Assembly (NCBI GenBank): GCA_020698575.1
Contig: CM036243.1
Location: forward strand, 12,763,903 to 12,827,902
Reading direction: 5' to 3'
Origin: Bostrychus sinensis
Taxonomy: Eukaryota > Chordata > Actinopteri > Gobiiformes > Eleotridae
DNA length: 64,000 bases
A model generated the notes under the pieces. The model was not told the DNA's origin. It did no database searches and saw only the letters and a program-made list of their open reading frames with translations. Below, piece after piece: positions 24,040 to 38,100 of this stretch (positions are counted from its first letter, which is position 1; each line of letters opens with the position of its first letter). The position numbers and the translations under genes are program-made.

Positions 24040-24240
24040 CCAGCGTCTCTCTGTTTGCAGAATGCCCCCCGTACCAGAGAGGCCTAGCGCGCTTGGGCTA
24101 ATTAGATTAATTCCGATGCCTGTAATGATTGCTCGCCATCTATTTTTAATGACTGCTGCATATCAAAGAGTAGTAAAGCATGCTAGGAGCTGCCAGGCCC
24201 CCAGCGTGTCAGACACTGTTGGGGGCACACTGGCTTAGCG
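24040..24240. promoter_or_regulatory. Candidate conserved enhancer with clustered homeodomain cores
   Basis: Between about 24095 and 24165 there are TAATTA, GATTAA, TAATGATTG and TAATGACT cores within 70 bases, in complex sequence free of repeats. Introns of developmental transcription-factor genes such as BNC2 are known to contain enhancers, including one associated with human skin colour. No orthology to any known enhancer is claimed here. Confidence 0.35.
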
Positions 24241-24689
24241 TCTGAAAGCTTGTGTGTGGAGATAATGTGTGGATGTATTTGTGTCACTGCAGGCTAATAG
24301 AGAACATGTGTTTAGCTTGGCCCCTGCTTGGCCTTCTCTAAAATAAATACAACACAAATAAATAAACTAGCAGCCACTCACTGACATGACATTGAGATTC
24401 TTGTGGTTCAGATATACATACTTGCAGCTGTTTTTTTTTATTTGAGAGGAACTGGAAAATATGATAAATGAAGGTCTGGGTAAATAGACAGAATTGATAT
24501 GGACTGTATTCAATTAACAGCTGTGGCTTTGCTTTGACATTCAAATATGCGATTTCAGTACAATCTTCCCTATCAATGTTTCCAGAAAGATGAACATATC
24601 GAATTTGTTTAGGGTTAGTTTTTTTTTTTGGCATTTAGAAAAAAGACGGTATAAAATCAAATTGAAAGGAGGAGCATTTGAAAAGGGCA

Positions 24690-25045
24690 AACCTCCGTCA
24701 AAGCATTAGACCTATTGCATAATATCTTAAACTATTAACAAAAGACATAGTGTCCAGACCAGGACTTAAAACAATCTTCTAGTTCAGGGGTAAATGCTCT
24801 AGCCATTGAGCCACAAAGGAGCAGTACATCTCAACTAAAAATCCATCAAAACAAATCATTGATTTGCTGACCCTTTGTGGATAGAAGCAATATCTTTGTC
24901 CCTATCTTGCAGTGCTACAGAATTCTTTTAAAAATTCCTAATACAGATGGTGTTCTTGAGCCAGACCATCATTGACCCATTACTGACCACTCCTGACATT
25001 TTCATCAAAATCTGACCATTACTTTTTGAGCCTTGCAAACAGATC
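24690..25045 (-). repeat. tRNA-derived SINE-like repeat
   Basis: On the minus strand TGGCTCAATGGCTAGAGC (complement of 24797-24814) resembles a pol III A box. Some 35 bases on, TTTTAAGTCCTGG (complement of 24755-24770) resembles a decayed B box. Flanking motifs recur elsewhere: GACCCTTTGTGG and CCCTATCTTGCAGTGCTAC at 24885-24920 reappear at 58418-58470. It is too decayed to be active. Confidence 0.55.
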
Positions 25046-28000
25046 AGCAAACCAACAAATGTTTCAATTGCTTTAAAAGTAACTCTGTATGACGCAAAAC
25101 TCATTTTCCGGCCCTATCCACCTCCCTAACCTACCTACTGCCAATCATTAGAATCAATATGAATCACACAAAAAGTCCTCTGTGTACTAGTAATATCAGA
25201 AATACAAGTAAATGAAATCCTCTAAGACTATGCTGTGTTTTGTGCTGCCTATAAGAAACAGTTCTGCCCACATGTTGTAGCATATCAAAGGTAAAGCTGT
25301 CATTAGGCAGTAAGCCGCAGCTAACACCTTGCCATTCCTGAGCCAGCATGTTCATCAGGCCTCTTTATGCATCTGAGATGTTGCTCATCTTTAATAGATA
25401 GGTCCAAGTCTCTCCCCTCTTTCCTCACCCCTCTGTCTCTCAGCCGTGTAAAAGGCAGTATAAATATTTGAGAGGCTAACAGTTCAAAAGTGGGGGAAAA
25501 GGGGCGTTTAGCCGAGCCATTTGGAAACACAAATCTGAAATGAGAAGCTGGAGAGAGTCAAAGGGGGATGAAAGAAAATGTGAGATCAGGGGCGAAGAAC
25601 AAACCATCTTCATATCTTTTAGTCTGAGTAAACACGTGCGACTTACACACAGTAGATTTCCATAAAATATTAAAGGTGTTTCCTGTAATTACAGCTCTGT
25701 TTGCCTGTGCCTGGCTGATCTGTAATTAAACCAGATCACACATGGCAGCAGCAGCACACCTCTCCACACACAGATGCGACACAGCAGAGTGGCTCTCAGA
25801 GCACATGCTCAAACTCAATGGGCTCATTCATAGACAAGTGCTTGTACACACAGAGGCCTGGGCAAACACACAGCAGCTACTAGGAAGCACAAGTCTGAAG
25901 TCTGTTATGTGCTATCTTTCCCAGACACCCCATTGTGATCTTATCTCCATAACTATCCATATATTGATCCACCTCTCTCTTTAATTCCCTCCAAATGCCC
26001 CTCCTCTCCAACCCCTCATCCTCCCATCCCTTATCTAATCTGGCTATGCCACTAATGGCAGCCATTCCCAGCCATGAACAAGTGCCATAATGTGCTCTGG
26101 TAAGCCGTTATGATGTGAAATGACCCTATTGATTGGCCTGCATCCCCACTGACATAAAGAAGTGGCGGCAGTCACTTATTACTGTTAATGAGCTGTGGGA
26201 TGGGCCTTAAGTGGCACCGCACATATGCACACACGCAAACACATGTGCACATATGCACACTGGCGATCTGTGCATAACTGTGGAGGCATTACTCCTACCT
26301 GTCTGTGTCCCGCCACACACGCTCGTTAGCGATGGGAGGTCCCACCGTGTGGCCCAGTGACGAGCTTTTAATGGCCGCCACTCGGCATTGTCATGTCGCG
26401 CTCCCGATGACTGTTGCATCTGTTTCTATTTTTGCGTCTGTTGTACACACCTTGGGGTTTCTGTAATGAACAAAACAAAAGCTACTTAGTCTGAGAAATG
26501 ATAGAGGCGTTTGTTTTTGGAGCAAAGCATGTTTTAGCACAGGGGCCCAGATGTGAGGACATGTAGGTGGTGTAATAGGAGCTGCCGCAGCAGTAAGTGT
26601 AATGAGGGCCAAAACAAAACTGGGAGGTTTGGTGAGACCCCACAAGCATAGATCTGACTTTGACACTCCACTATGTCGACACAGGAAGGTGTGGATGCCA
26701 AGCCGCTTTATGAATGAACAGCATCTTTGTGTGTGTGCTGTGAGTTTTCCGACGCTGGCAGCGCCTCCCGGGGATAATCCACAGGACACATCCAATCAGC
26801 CGCAGTGCATGTGCGACACATGTTTTTTTATTCAATCTTTTTGTCTTTTCATCTTCTGCCACCATCACAACGCTTCCTGCTATTTTCTTCCCAGCTCAGG
26901 ACAAACGAATAACAGATGTAGAGGTTGGAGCGCACTCTCCCCTCCAGCTCGTCCTCCCTGCCCCTGTGCTGTGACTAGTCTGTGACAACCTTTGCACTCT
27001 CACTTTCTGCTTTCCCCTTCCCGCTCTTATGTTTCCCTGAAGTCTGCCCATCCCACGCCTGCTATGTGGGGACACAGAGCTGCACCTTCTCCTCCAGCTC
27101 CCACTCACCAGTGTGTGTGACCTGGACTGTTCCACTGGACATGTGCAGAAGGTGGTGCTCCTCGGGGTTCCCCTTTAGTCCATCACAAATGTATTCTATT
27201 CATGAGAATGACAAGTCAGGAAAGCCTGCGCTAGCCTTTTATTGCAAACAATTTCAAATCTGGAACACAAACAATAATGTTATCAAGCTCTACAATTAAT
27301 TATTTAAAATAAAGCATAAAATGATTGCATCTATTGTCTTAAGTACAGTAGGATGTTCTGCTTCCACTGCTAATCAATCACAAACTTTAGTAATTAAACT
27401 CTAATTGAATACATTTGCTTATTTATAAGCCCCTCACACAGATAAATCAATGATGCATGGTTGGGGAGATTTATTTATGCACGGCTGTGGCTGGAACAGG
27501 GGATATAGCAGGGTGTCTGGGAAGAGTCAATATTTTCATATGTAAGCCTGTGAAATTAATGACCTAATATCTGCAATGAGAAAGCTCGTTTTAAAGGCAT
27601 AATCCTCGCCCTGTTTCTTGGGAAGACAGGAGCATCAGGATCAATGAGGGTTTAGACCTGGGGAAATTATAACTGCATGCACATACATAGACACACCAAA
27701 AGGACAGCTTTTGTATTGTTATGTAAGCATTTTATGATTCCTTTTGAGCTGATGGGAACTGGTAACATTTATTTGTACCTACAGCTCTATTTCAGCGCCG
27801 AACAAAAAGCAGCGCATGACATTTGGCAGGTCATAAAAGTAGCAATCAGTTACTGTATAAAATCCAAAGGCCAGATACAAGTAGGAAACTGTACCTGTGT
27901 TTAACTTAGTGAAAACACATGTTAACAGAGCAAGTTCTAATTTTATTGTAATATACTCCAGTACGCAGAAACCATCGGTAGACATCTTTCCCTTTCAGTT

Positions 28001-28139
28001 CATTCATTTAGGATCATGCATATGCAACCCATACCAAGTGCTGGTTCAAAGCCAGGAGGGACAATTTCTCACGTCAAGTACTACTGTGAAAAAAAGTTTT
28101 TTCTACACGCTGTACAAATTAACATGTCATTACTTTGCC

Positions 28140-28350
28140 AGAATGAAGCAACTCAACAAGACAGAGGAGAAAAAAAGCTAGCGCAAAATGGGACTTAATT
28201 CTTTCATTATCGAAATGAATGGAAATCACATCAATGCGTCAGGACAAGGCATCTGTCTTAAAATTAACTCTGCAATTACATGACGAGGCTAATGAAGCGG
28301 GCTAGCGAGGCAATAACTAGCAGCTGTGAAAGGCTTTTGATACAGTTTGG
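28140..28350. promoter_or_regulatory. Possible conserved non-coding element
   Basis: Complex sequence with TTCTTTCATTATCGAAATG, TAACTCTGCAATTACATGAC and GAGGCTAATGAAGCGGGCTA, no repeat signature and no exon. This is a composition-based suggestion. Confidence 0.3.
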
Positions 28351-31300
28351 AGTTAAAAAGCTGAGGGCAGTCTGGTGTGGTGCCAACTGACCTCCTTTAT
28401 CTGACCTTTGACCTCCGCGGTAGCTCTCAGGAAACGGGCTGATAGCTGATTTGTTGGCAGAGAATAGTGTGTGTGTTCTTGGAAAGTGCTTCAAGTTCTC
28501 CGTACTTGGTGTGGGCAGTTCAGACCCAGCTGCCTTGTACTGATCTGCACTTACTGTATACACTGTGTTTTAAGGGGAGCAATTACCAGCTGGTGTTGTT
28601 CCGGGACACAAGTTTTTGTATTATTTATTTTGTTGGGACGCAAAGTTAAGTTTTACAGTCTTGTCTACATATTAACCTTAACCTTGTCATTTATTTTTTT
28701 ATCTAACTAAAACAACAACAAAAAACAAAAAAACAAAAAAAAAAAAACATAATGAACAAAAGGAAAAGAGCAAAAAAAGTGAAAGTTTGTGGACAGTTTT
28801 TTATGTGTGTGTAGCTGAGGCCATAACATCCATAGGAGGAAAAATTGGAGGAACATGATGGTAGGGGGCATGTAGAGGACAATCATTAGAGTGCACAGAA
28901 GGAGGCTGGAGAAGAGGTGGAGGGATACGTGAAGAAGCACCGCGATCCCTGAGCATCTGGCAACGCATCGCGGGGAGCCACGGTCCCTGTCATTAATAGT
29001 GATGAAATCATTTAAGCCATCAGGACTAAACGAGCCAGTTAAGAGACTCTGAGCGATCCTCGTATGTTGGCAGATAGGGAGACGCTGCCACCGCCACACA
29101 AGCGCCCAGGCTAACAGATGTGTGCGTGCCTGGAAGCTGACAGCGTGTCGAAAGTGCATTAACTATGTATACTTATGTGCTTTTGAAAACAGCTGTGTGT
29201 GTGATGAACACAACTGGATTCAATAGCGGAGTGGTTATCCGGGCCTTTTATGAGGTGAAGTTTGGACCACGAGACAAATGGGTCCATCATTCTGAGTGCT
29301 ATGTCTGAATCCCGCTGTAAATGTAGACTTTTATAAGTACATTAGAAAGGCACCTCATAAGGATGGGTAAAATTGGATTTTACTTGGTTAATTTAGAAGA
29401 CGATAGACAGATACAGAATGGGTTGCTACATGTCAAACTTAATATTTTTTAAGACCTGACAATAACCAAAGAACAATCTATAGTATTGGAGCTTTTGTAA
29501 TAAGACGCAATGCATCGCTCAAATTCAAGACACTACTACTACATACTTTACTGTATAAGAGATAGGACGTTATAAAAGACACCTCAAAATTATTGTTTGC
29601 TAGTTAGCTTATGATAAAACTACTTATCACAAAAGGTTGTTGTTGATGCTGTTTAAGTGTACTAATTCAGATTTCTAGTTTTGAATCTAGTTTTTGCACC
29701 CCTCCAACCCAACTTTAACCCATTTAATTAAAAGCCCTCTTGTGTTGACCATAATGCTCTAGACTGAAAGCTACTGGAAACTCACCACTTAATGAGTCCA
29801 GCACTTAATTGTGTCTTTGATACATTTAGTTCCAACATCAACATCAGCCTGGCAGACAGAACAACAAGTCAATTATGTCTGTGTGTACATTACCTCCATG
29901 TTCTGTCTCACTATACTGGCTTACACCACCGCATGTCTCAGTTAGCCTCCCACAGAGCAAAAGATAAACCCAGTGTCTATGTGATAAAAGTTGGTTCGAA
30001 GAGTATTACTGGTATGCCACAGTTTACAAGAGATGTGCCATCATTAGAAGTTGTAGTGAGTGGGGAAGGCAAAACCACTGGCTAAATCTGCCATGAAATA
30101 CTAGCCTAGTGCAATAAAACCTGAGCATCTGCACCAAACTGGAACCAGATGAAGCCCGTCAAGGATACATTGTGATTTTTCCTCCGTTCTTGTTTCCTCC
30201 GTTCTTCTCCGGATCAGCGGTGAGAATTCTGTGTATAATTATGTCCGTTTGTGTGTGTGCGTTGGATGCCAGTTGTATAATACATGCTCGCTCGTCTGGG
30301 CCTTTAGCGTGTATCATGTTATGGCCTACACACGTACCGAGGCCACAAAGGAAATCCATTGCCAACAACAGCACGGCTACTGGCAAGCAGCCATACCACC
30401 CCAGAGGCATCGTATGGGATAGGGTTTACAGCGAGAGTGAAGGAGGGTAAAAAAATCTGAAGGGGTCACCCATTTATTGCAGAGTACGCAGTGTCCAGTG
30501 TCTTCCTAGAATTCATTTTTCACACTTTTCTCAGTAATTACTTTTTTATCTTGCCTATAGATTAGTACTGCTCACGTCGTACAATTCAAGCTATTAATAC
30601 CAAGCATTACACTGATGTAGAGCAGAGTACGAGAGATTTATAGACTACATTAGGACTCAGACGAGAACATTATGGTGCTTATTGTGAATTAAGGCATGGG
30701 CGCGCTGCCTTGTTTGCTCCTGGGGAGAGGTCTCTGTATCCTGTTACTTCCTCAAACCCCAACTCAGAGGGGACAAGTGTGTTTTTTCCTTCTCAAGCAC
30801 CCCACCACCCACCCCCAAACGTGTTCCATTATATAATGTTATCTGATAGTTGGACGTCTGTGGTGTATGGCTAGTTACACTATACAGATGTACAATGGTG
30901 GTTGGTTTATTGGCCTAAAAAACATAATCAGTGCATTGACATTTACAGTATACTCGCACTGCTCAGAGGCTGCACAACTGTAATTTTCACTTTGTCTAAG
31001 TTTACATGCAGGAGATAAAACCATACTACTGTCTTCCCAGTCCTGTTGATGTGTTGGTGTGGTCTGGGTATTTACGTAATTGTAGTTTTATTTATAAATA
31101 TCAAGAATTCAGCCACAGGGAGTCAGAAGTCAGTGTCCCAGTCCCAAACCCAGATAAATGGAGAGGGTCATGAAGGGCATCTCAATATGCAAATTACTGT
31201 AATGTACTTGTAAATGATCTGTGTCCAAGGGTTAAGACACAAGAGACTAAAACAACCTAAAAACATGCTAGCCCGTGTCAGTGTGGACAAAAAAAATGTC

Positions 31301-33479
31301 TTTGCTGGTCTAAAAATTAAGTGCGTATTGCTCTAAACCCTTAATTTCACGTTGTTCTGCTTGTTCACTGAGTTCTACTGAATGCCTCTTAATCCTTAAT
31401 CGCAGTTGTACATACTCAAATGACTAATCCATTTCCAGCTGGAGAAATGGCAATAAATTCAGCTCATCTAACCTTTTGGCAAGCTAACCCAAGCGCCTGC
31501 AGTGTATGGGGTTATCCTCCTTGGGTCATTTTGATGATGTGTTATGTTTGTGGTGGCTCGTCTGCGTCCGTGTTAATAGTCCACATACATTTTCCTGGGC
31601 TGAATTTGACCACTAAGCTCCTCTCCCGGCCTCTCCTTTGTCTTGTCATCCATTTCTGCGTCTCTCCTGAGCATCCCCACCATCTCCCCATCAGCGACCG
31701 TGCCATCTATTGACAGAGCAGTACATTCTAGACATATCTTGGGGATTAAGTTGCAAATTTAAGCAATGGGAAAATCAATGGGTTCCTCTTTTAATTCATG
31801 AGAAAGGCTGTCACTGGGGTGGAGGAAAAAAACAGTATGGAGATGTGGCTGTTTAGATCACATTCATCCAAGGGAGAAGTGCAGGAGGAGATGGCCAGGA
31901 CAGCTGCCTTAAATCTCTCCATCAAACGGGGGCATGGCTGAGGTGGCGTGCCAGAGATAAAACCACTAAAGAAAAATAGGGCCTTTGTTTCCAGCTCCGT
32001 CATTTGTTAAATGGATTCTTCATAGACTGATGGCTGAATATTTGAACTAGGTGGAGCTGTTATTATTCTTTATCAAAAAGCACTTTTCTTGGGGCAACAC
32101 GATAACCTAAGTCTAATCAGTATCTGTGTGACATTTACAGAAATGTACACTGAAGAAAAATACATAGCTTTTGGTGAGATTCTGGATTTTACATGCAGTG
32201 TTTTTAAGAGAAGATGATGTAACAATACTGTACATTTTGATATATGGCATTACACGTTAATCATTATGTTAAAGTAATCTGAATAATAAGTACTTTGAAG
32301 TACTTTGGATTGAGGACTTTGTATTATTACATGGCTATTACCTGCAAATCAACTGGCCAGTAATTAGCCACTAACACACTAACTAACAACTTTTTATTAC
32401 TAATATTATATGTAATATAGTAGTTTTGTTTTGGCCAAAATATGAAACAAATGGACACAGATTCAGTACAACTGAATAATAATTTAGTCAAGCTGAAAAC
32501 AGGAGGCAGTACCAACAAAATGTTTATGTAACTAACTAAAGTAAAATGTATACAACAAATGGAAAAACATTATTGCATAAAGCCTTCCCATTTTAGATAA
32601 TGGTTATGATTGAGTCATTAGACGGATGATGGCTTGACAGGGAGAGGTTCCAAACTCTCCAGACTTCTGATGAATGTATACAGTTTATTTAAAATATATA
32701 TATATATACAGTATGCCTAATATACCACTCTTAAAATAATTATGAAGTTAAAAAAAACAAAAAAAACAGGAAATGTTACATCCACCACTCCAACTGCCAC
32801 AATTAAAAAAAAACAAACTCATACAGGGTTTCAACTGTTATTTTTTCAAATGTATATACGGTACATAAATTGTGCAGTAAACATTATGCTACATGCAGGG
32901 GAATGCCGGATATGTAATCTGTGTTTGAAAATTCTCAGGGTTCGGTAGTGGAGCAGGGGTAGTATGTTTCTTGTCTTTAAATCCATGTTGAAACTCCAGC
33001 AGTCAGCAGTGCCGGGAGAGGTTTAAAGTACTACGTAGACTCACAGCCAATAAAAACAGGTATCTGCGTGCACACATGGATCATTTCTCGTCTTGCCAAA
33101 GGATTTTTTTTCTCACACTGAGTGGAGTCGAGAAGTCACTCTTTTGTTTTTTGTCTGATTGCCTTTGCAGATGTATTTTAATGTTTATACAACAAACCCT
33201 TATGGCATTACAGAGTAACCGCTTCGTAAGTGCTTTTAAGAGATATGTACTGTTCCTACCGTTATTGTTTCCTCACATACAAGTCGCTTGAACACTTCTG
33301 GCCGATGTTCAGTACAGTCATCAGATCGGCTGTGTTTTATGGCTCCCCCTAAACAAGTGGCGTTCATCCCCAGGTTACACTCTGATGTGGATCCCCTGCT
33401 GACTTGAGAGAATTTGATTTTTTTAATGAACAGCTCAATATCTAATTCATTAAAGTGGCTGTTTTATTTGATGCATTTT

Positions 33480-33970
33480 CCTTACTCCAGCCGAAGCCAG
33501 GGGATATAGGGAGATGGCGGTGTTGATGGACATTCCGGCAGTGCTGCGGTGCTGACTGTTCTGTCCCTCGGAGAGACGACTAGGCTTTTCGATCCTGGCT
33601 CTCTCCACAGGGGCCAAACGCGGGGACTTTTACTCCACTTGATGCCAGATGTAATTGGCCTTGCGCACACATTCTCTGTTGTCTTTAGAGGAAAGCTTAA
33701 CAGTCGGAGCGGGGCAGTCTTCCTCTATGAGAGCCTATCTGGCACTGGAGAAGCATAAGGAGGCATGTTGGGCCACAGCGCTGTATTAAAAATGTCGCCC
33801 GTGGCTCTCCTTGGCTGCTCTGTAATTAGCGTGTCTTTCATTTGTTGGCTCAGATGGACTTTCTGATCTCCACATGTAGCAGCAGATAGGGACAGGGCTC
33901 TAATCCCAGATGTTAGCGCTGAGGGCTGGTTCACAGCTGGCACCAACACGGTCCGGAGTGACCACATGTG
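33480..33970. promoter_or_regulatory. Possible conserved non-coding element
   Basis: About 490 bases of complex, moderately GC-rich sequence open in two opposing frames (33482-33670 minus, 33549-33758 plus), neither with recognisable domains. GATGCCAGATGTAATTGGCC and CTCTGTAATTAGCGTGTC are candidate factor sites. It is listed as possible regulatory DNA, not as a gene. Confidence 0.25.
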
Positions 33971-34114
33971 ATCAGATCTGACTTTTCCTCATTAGACTAT
34001 GGCAACTGTTAAACTAGCTTTGCATGTTATATGTTAATGTTCCAATAGTCAACTTGGCTACAGGCAACTAAAGTGTAATGAGTTGTTATAAATTGCATTA
34101 AGGATTAATCAGTA

Positions 34115-34380
34115 TTAACTTGTGGTTCCCAGGTGCTCTGGTAGTGGGTCTCAATTTTATGCCTGATAATTTTATTATAACCCACTTTTTATAAAAGTAC
34201 AAAGTTTTAAAATGATTTTACTATTAATTTTATTGGATGTTATTTAAAATCACTGGTTTCACCATTTCAAGTAATTTAAACTATAATTAGGCTTCAAATA
34301 AGCTAAACATTGAAACTATATTGAAACTCAGTCTATCCATTTTGGGTCCCAACCCACCATTTTGGTGCTTTACTAGCGTG
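34115..34380 (+). repeat. hAT-like dispersed repeat, best-preserved copy
   Basis: It starts GTGGTTCCCAGGTGCTCTGG, contains GGGTCTCAATTTTATGCC and TAATTTTATTATAACCCAC, and ends GGGTCCCAACCCACCATTTT. Its two ends are roughly complementary (TGGTTCCCA versus TTGGGTCCCAACCCACCA). Related copies are at 6702, 10612, 18526 and 47045. It has no coding capacity. Confidence 0.5.
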
Positions 34381-35119
34381 TTTTCATACAATACAGCACA
34401 AATTTGTACTAAGCATTTAACCATACTTGTATGCTTTGCTTGAGACACAAGTCATAGAGAAACATTGTTGTTCACCATCTAAATTTCAAAGAACGTCTGT
34501 GTTTTTTCAGGTAGCTTACTTAGAAAATGTTTTTTATGGATACTGTGTTTTCTTATGAAGAGCACTTTGGAGATTATTGAGTTAAGTACATGTCAGTACA
34601 TTTATTTAGTAGCTGTCAGGTTAAGTTTTAAACAAATTAATTATCTAATGCTAACTATTAATAATATGTTTAAATCATAGTTATAAGGTACATGCTCACG
34701 CTTACATGTAAAGAGACTTTCCCAATGCAACCAACAGGCTCTTTCTAATGTGTTTCTATAGACACTTTAGATTCTATACAATATAACTTTTGTACACTGC
34801 TGTACAAAGAGTGCAGTGCAGTTGTATCGGGCAACTAGCTTACATGTCTTGAGTGTATTCACACCTGTAGTAAGAGCTTGTGATCCAACAAAAAAAACAG
34901 ACATTAATGCCAAGTCTGTACAGAACAGAGCCTGGGAGACACAAAGAGAAACATGCATAATATTAAAGACAGCAAGAAATAATATCTACTCTGCTGCAGG
35001 CCCTCAAGACAAAAACGTATGGAGAGAAAAGGTGTATTAAAGTGAAGCACAGGGCCTTGAGGAAATATGCAGGGGTCAGAGTGAGAGTGGTGGGGGCTCC
35101 CTGGCGGGGGCCTGGGGAA

Positions 35120-35138
35120 GGGGGGGGGGGGGGGGGGG
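35120..35138. repeat. Poly-G tract (19 G)
   Basis: Nineteen consecutive G, preceded by more G-rich sequence from about 35088. It is potentially G-quadruplex-forming, and length errors in sequencing are likely here. Confidence 0.9.
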
Positions 35139-38100
35139 CAACTGGGGATGTGTCAGGTGTCTGAGCCTCGGCCCGGCACCGGCTACAGCGTTGTTGTTAC
35201 ACCGAGGGCAGCGCCACAAGTCCGAAAGTATTGATTTCCCGCCTTGTCGAGAGGCAGAGAACTGTCATGTGGAGAGCACTGACCTTGGTACACACACCAA
35301 GACAACTATTCCCCCCGGCCCCCCACGGCATGGAGAGGAGAGAGGCGGATGCAAGACACAAACAAGAGAGAGAGGAGGTGAGCAAAAAGAGGAAAAAAAA
35401 ACAGGAGTGAAGTAGACTGAGAGGAGAGCTAACAGTCAAAGCCAGGGCCAGTTCCCCAGAGTTGTCAATGGGCAGCCTAGTGTCTGGTTATCACACTGTT
35501 TGAAATGACAATGGCTTGACTTGTATTCGCCTCTCGAGACTCAACTCAGGATCTATAAGCTAGAAGAAAACGGAAGGGGTGAGTTAGCAAAGAAGCAGGC
35601 TGGTGAGAACAGGAGAGGGGAGAGAAGAGACGAGATAGAGCCCTGACAGAGATGCAGCCGAGATGGACTCCTCCTGTCTTCGTATCACTGGCAAAGTTTG
35701 TAGCCTTTCTGATCCGCAGAGGGGAAAGGAACGCAGCAAGCAGCAGCAGCAGCTGCAGCAGCAGAAGCTCGACTGAAGTGTTTTTTTTTTTTTTTTATGT
35801 GGAGGCTCTGTCAGGATTTGACAACAAAAAGGGGCTCCCTGTCACCTGCAGCTACATGCTGGAGCTCATCCCCGTCACTGCGGGAACAGACAAGATAGAG
35901 AGAGCAGGATACAAAGAGCTTTGGGCTGGTTAGATCAGGGTGACAGACACTTAAGAGACCCACTTTAGTCGCACTTCTCTCTCCTCAGATCAGGGTATTT
36001 TGCTAACAAGCTCAGCAGAAAGCTCCACTCTCTTGTACGCCAATTTTTCATGATGAAGAGTTCTGCAATTGTTAGAGAGTCTGAAGTCCCCCCCCTCGAT
36101 TTGAAAGAAGTGTAGTCCTAATTGAATTAGCCAGCTTATTAGTGTTTGACATTGTAAGCTTGGCTATAAGAAAGGAAGCGGGGACTTGGAAAGTGGATTT
36201 AAGGAGCAGTGTTGGTTTTGGTTCTAATTTTACACTCTCCTGACACACATTATTCCCCTTAGCTGCAGTTAGGCCCAGATATGGTAATGCTAATAATATG
36301 TGCGCAAAGGGGGCTTAAGTGGCTCGCTCACCTCTACTGCAGAAGCCTGGGAAATAAAGTAATCAGGAGCACCTAGTGGAGACAGAAACTGGTTATCTCT
36401 GGGGAGAACAGAAATAGCTGTAACATGTTGATGACTGAGCAATAAAGCTTCGTCAAAAAAATTTCTTCTTCCCTTCAAATTGCTGTGAAGGGGATAGCTC
36501 TCATAGTCTGACCAGTCATTCTGAATTTCTTTTTTCTACAAAAAAATGTTTGGTTGCTAATGATTTCAGTTTGATTTGGGTGGAACAAAAAGACACAGAT
36601 AAAATTCTATTGTACAGACATTTAAGCTATTACAATGCAGGAGCCAGGAGGAAACCGATAAAAAAAATTAATAAAAAAATAAATAAAATACAACCAATCA
36701 AAAATAAAGTACATAAAACCTGCTCATTTTCATTAAATGGTTACATATGACAAGAAAGTAAAAATGTTTTCAACAGAGGACAGCTTAAATCGAAGAGGGT
36801 ATAGACCCACTTTACTTCGCTGGGTTTGGCTGACCCGGCTAGGATCCAATATAGTTCACTAGGCTAGCAATTTCTAGAAGGTCTTTGATCCACTGTCCAA
36901 AATGCCTATGTGGGCAAAAAAACAGCATATTACAGATACCCTTATTTTAATCTCTTATTCATATTTTACCCATAATTCCATTGGCTTATGGTTAAATATT
37001 AACTATATTTCTTCCAGACTTTACACTACCCTGAAACATTTTCTTCTTTAAACCTATCCTGGAGAGAACACAGCAAACCCGCCTTTGGCCAGAACACTGT
37101 TTAGAGTCCTTGATGGTGATTTTTGCCTCTTAGTCCGTCTTCATTAGGTCAAATGTAATGGCTAATTAGGCTTGCTTTCATTATCTCAGTGCGTTAAATC
37201 CAGGGGCTTTAGCCGTATTAACTTTAGTAAAAGAAAAAAAAAAGCTTTGAGCATGATTAACAACATGCACTCTTTCATTCACATCCATACACACAAATTA
37301 ATGAATCTGTTTCATCTGTCTTTGTGTTGTTCAATATTCTACCCCTCCCTTCCCTGAGAATGTCTTTGCTGAAAAGTAACATATTCTGGCTTTTGAAGAA
37401 GTGTATTAAAATACGACTGTAGACCACAGAATAAAAAAAAATAAAATAAAAAAAAAACTACAGTTTGGTATGTTTAACTGTATTTTCACCTCCATTGGGA
37501 ATGGCAAAGAAACTGCGGCTTTTAGCAAATTATAATAAGCACTTAGACTGTTTTAAAACACAACATGGCATTTATTGCACCTCTCCAAAAACATAGCAGG
37601 GCAACAAGCAAACAAACAAATAAAGCCCCTACAATTATCCCACACTCTCAATGGACACATAATGGCTCTCGCTGTACAAAGCGATTACATGCCACTCGAG
37701 ATCATGACAAGTTGTGCTAAAAGGAGCTACTTTACCCACTCACAAAGCTCTCTTTGGGGCTATCACCACATTACTGTCTGTGGTGAGAAGGGACACATAG
37801 GTCTAAAGTATGCAGGCCCCTGGAACCCCAACAGAGCGCTCTGCCTGACAATTGATAAACTTGGGGACAGGTGACCAAAGAGAAGCAATCATCTGCAGGA
37901 TTCCAGACATTGCCAGTAAATGCCAAGATGCTACTTTCATCTCTAGTTAAACCTAATAAAATCAAAACACTTGTGAATTAATTGGCTAAAAGAAAGGTAG
38001 GAGATATAGAATCATGTTTGTATGTAACTTCATTTTGTGTCATTATTTTCCTACTGTCTTTCAGCAGTATCAGTCCTTGTATTCCCAGTTGGCAATGCCA

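Larger units (their letters stand above)
18786..24689 (+). other. bnc2: Large bnc2 intron, fourth part
   Basis: No exon was recognised. The segment includes a 14-G run at 20017-20030, SINE-related fragments near 20580-20660 and 21770-21925, a probable transposon terminus at 21668-21720, a GTGGAAGAAGTAC-family copy at 22367-22590, a solo hAT-like end at 23085-23152, and a homeodomain-site-rich stretch at 24040-24240. Remaining open frames are short and look like chance. Confidence 0.45.
25046..34114 (+). other. bnc2: Large bnc2 intron, fifth part
   Basis: No exon was recognised in 9 kb. Present are an A-rich tract at about 28709-28748, a short (AT)n run near 32694-32710, and complex stretches at 28140-28350 and 33480-33970. 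GC-rich sequence at 26900-27160 is open in several frames but shows no recognisable domain and no acceptor-donor pair compatible with the bnc2 frame. Confidence 0.45.

Noticed and set aside
26896..27299. Overlapping GC-rich frames on both strands
   Set aside because: No domain or family was recognised, and no acceptor-donor pair fits the bnc2 frame. Evidence is insufficient for a gene.
33171..33225. 55-nt segment with acceptor ctttgcag and donor gtaagt
   Set aside because: It has a TAA in the bnc2 frame, and a length that is not a multiple of three. Retained only as a decoy-like splice pair.
35652..35933. 93-codon frame starting MQPRWTPP with a CAG-repeat Ser tract
   Set aside because: It reads through a CAG patch and a T-run (poly-Ser then poly-Phe), with no donor in frame and no recognised family.
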